Assembly (NCBI GenBank): GCA_009760855.2
Contig: WPIO01000061.1
Span: forward strand, 759,501-823,500
Origin: Cristatella mucedo
Taxonomy: Eukaryota > Bryozoa > Phylactolaemata > Cristatellidae
Direction: 5' to 3'
Length of the DNA stretch: 64,000 nucleotides
Shown: in pieces, positions 63,428 through 64,000 of the stretch
How positions within the stretch are numbered: the stretch's first letter is position 1
Layout: each line of letters begins with the position of its first letter
Notes under the pieces: generated by a model
The model's database searches: none
Told to the model about the DNA's origin: nothing
What the model saw: the letters and a program-made list of their open reading frames with translations, nothing else
Translations under genes and position numbers: made by a program

Positions 63428-64000
63428 GCACCAGACAAAGCGACGCCTGTGCCTGCAACTTACGCATGAGCTGCTTTCTGATAGATCATCGAGCATCGAC
63501 GGCGAGCGTTTCGCTTGTATGCTACGCTGAGCTCAGACGCATTAATTTATACGAAAATATACGACGAACGAGCTCTGCGAGCTCACCGCTCGCCCTTTCC
63601 AGCTAACTTGTTGAGCTAAAAGAGCAACTGACGCGATCCTAAAGTAGCTGCTTACAACCTTAAACTCGCCGGCCAGCGAGACGGGCTACTATAATCTTGC
63701 TGACTGAAAATACTGCTCCGTCCGTTCATTAAATCGTTGCTCGCTCGGCTGGCGGTACAGCGCGTGCAACGTGTACAGACTGGACGTCCGTCGCGCTCTA
63801 AGCGGCAAGGACTCGGAGAGGACCTGCGCCTGCGCCAAAGTGCTGCTATCGGCGCGATTAACAACGCAGCTCTAGCAAGAGCGTGAAGAGTTGCCGGCCT
63901 ATTGCAGTCGGTGCGATAGGGGGAGACTTCCGGTACACTCAGTGCGTGCCTGCATTAGCAAAGGCTCAGCGAAATGACTCGCCAAATGACAGACCGCCGC
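63428..64000. other. Right edge, nothing firmly recognised
   Basis: GC-rich from 63700. A possible acceptor (gcggtacag at 63764) would continue the CUB gene in phase for 38 codons to a stop, but with no recognisable domain, so it is not called. Confidence 0.3.

Noticed and set aside
61777..63606. Cysteine-rich 120-165-codon frames containing ACIPCAEESPACNC
   Set aside because: The same frame appears on both strands because it is read through the two inverted-duplication arms. There are no splice or domain features, and it lies inside introns of the CUB gene.

Overview
This is a metazoan, probably marine-invertebrate, nuclear window. The evidence is spliced genes with GT-AG introns, intron-phase-1 CUB and LDLa modules, tRNA-derived SINEs, two families of non-LTR retrotransposons (here LINE-A and LINE-B), a broken hAT transposon, and long GA, CA and AT microsatellites. 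I cannot name the species. Nearly all long open frames in the window are retrotransposon relics or microsatellite artefacts. The host exons are short and are mostly recognised from splice sites, reading phase and conserved motifs.

Two host genes can be reconstructed. The first lies on the minus strand from the ATG at 41781 past the left edge. It encodes a PNLDC1 (Trimmer/PARN-1)-type 3'-5' exoribonuclease, the enzyme that trims pre-piRNA 3' ends. Sixteen consecutive exons from 41781 down to 5940 join in perfect phase. Exon 668-760 is clear, and two further C-terminal exons are tentative. All DEDDh active-site residues are present. The second gene lies on the plus strand from 50410 past the right edge. 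It encodes a secreted or membrane CUB-LDLa-CUB protein with a signal-peptide exon. The two CUB modules have identical exon lengths (211+137 bp) and phases, and the domain order resembles LRP3/LRP10/LRP12. The genes are divergently arranged, with about 8.6 kb between them. That interval holds GC-rich sequence, LINE/SINE debris and two unrecognised coding-like minus-strand segments near 46 kb.

The rest is mobile DNA. LINE-A ends in a conserved terminal box ('gcgcctagaaagagatt...') and (ATT)n. LINE-B ends in (ACATT)n. SINE-1 carries a tRNA-like head and a 3' tail that resembles the LINE-A terminus. SINE-2 is a second tRNA-derived family. A GTF2IRD2/ZBED-like hAT copy occupies 20942-23674. Nested insertions are frequent. 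The best is at 28065-31900: LINE-A sits inside LINE-B with a 9-bp target duplication, and is itself interrupted by an inverted LINE-A copy and a SINE-2.

Layout: 1-41.8 kb, PNLDC1 with TE-rich introns; 41.8-50.4 kb, intergenic; 50.4-64 kb, CUB/LDLa gene with a TE-filled 8-kb intron and a 208-bp, 207/208-identical inverted duplication around one CUB exon. No CRISPR array, rRNA, genuine tRNA or bacterial operon was seen.
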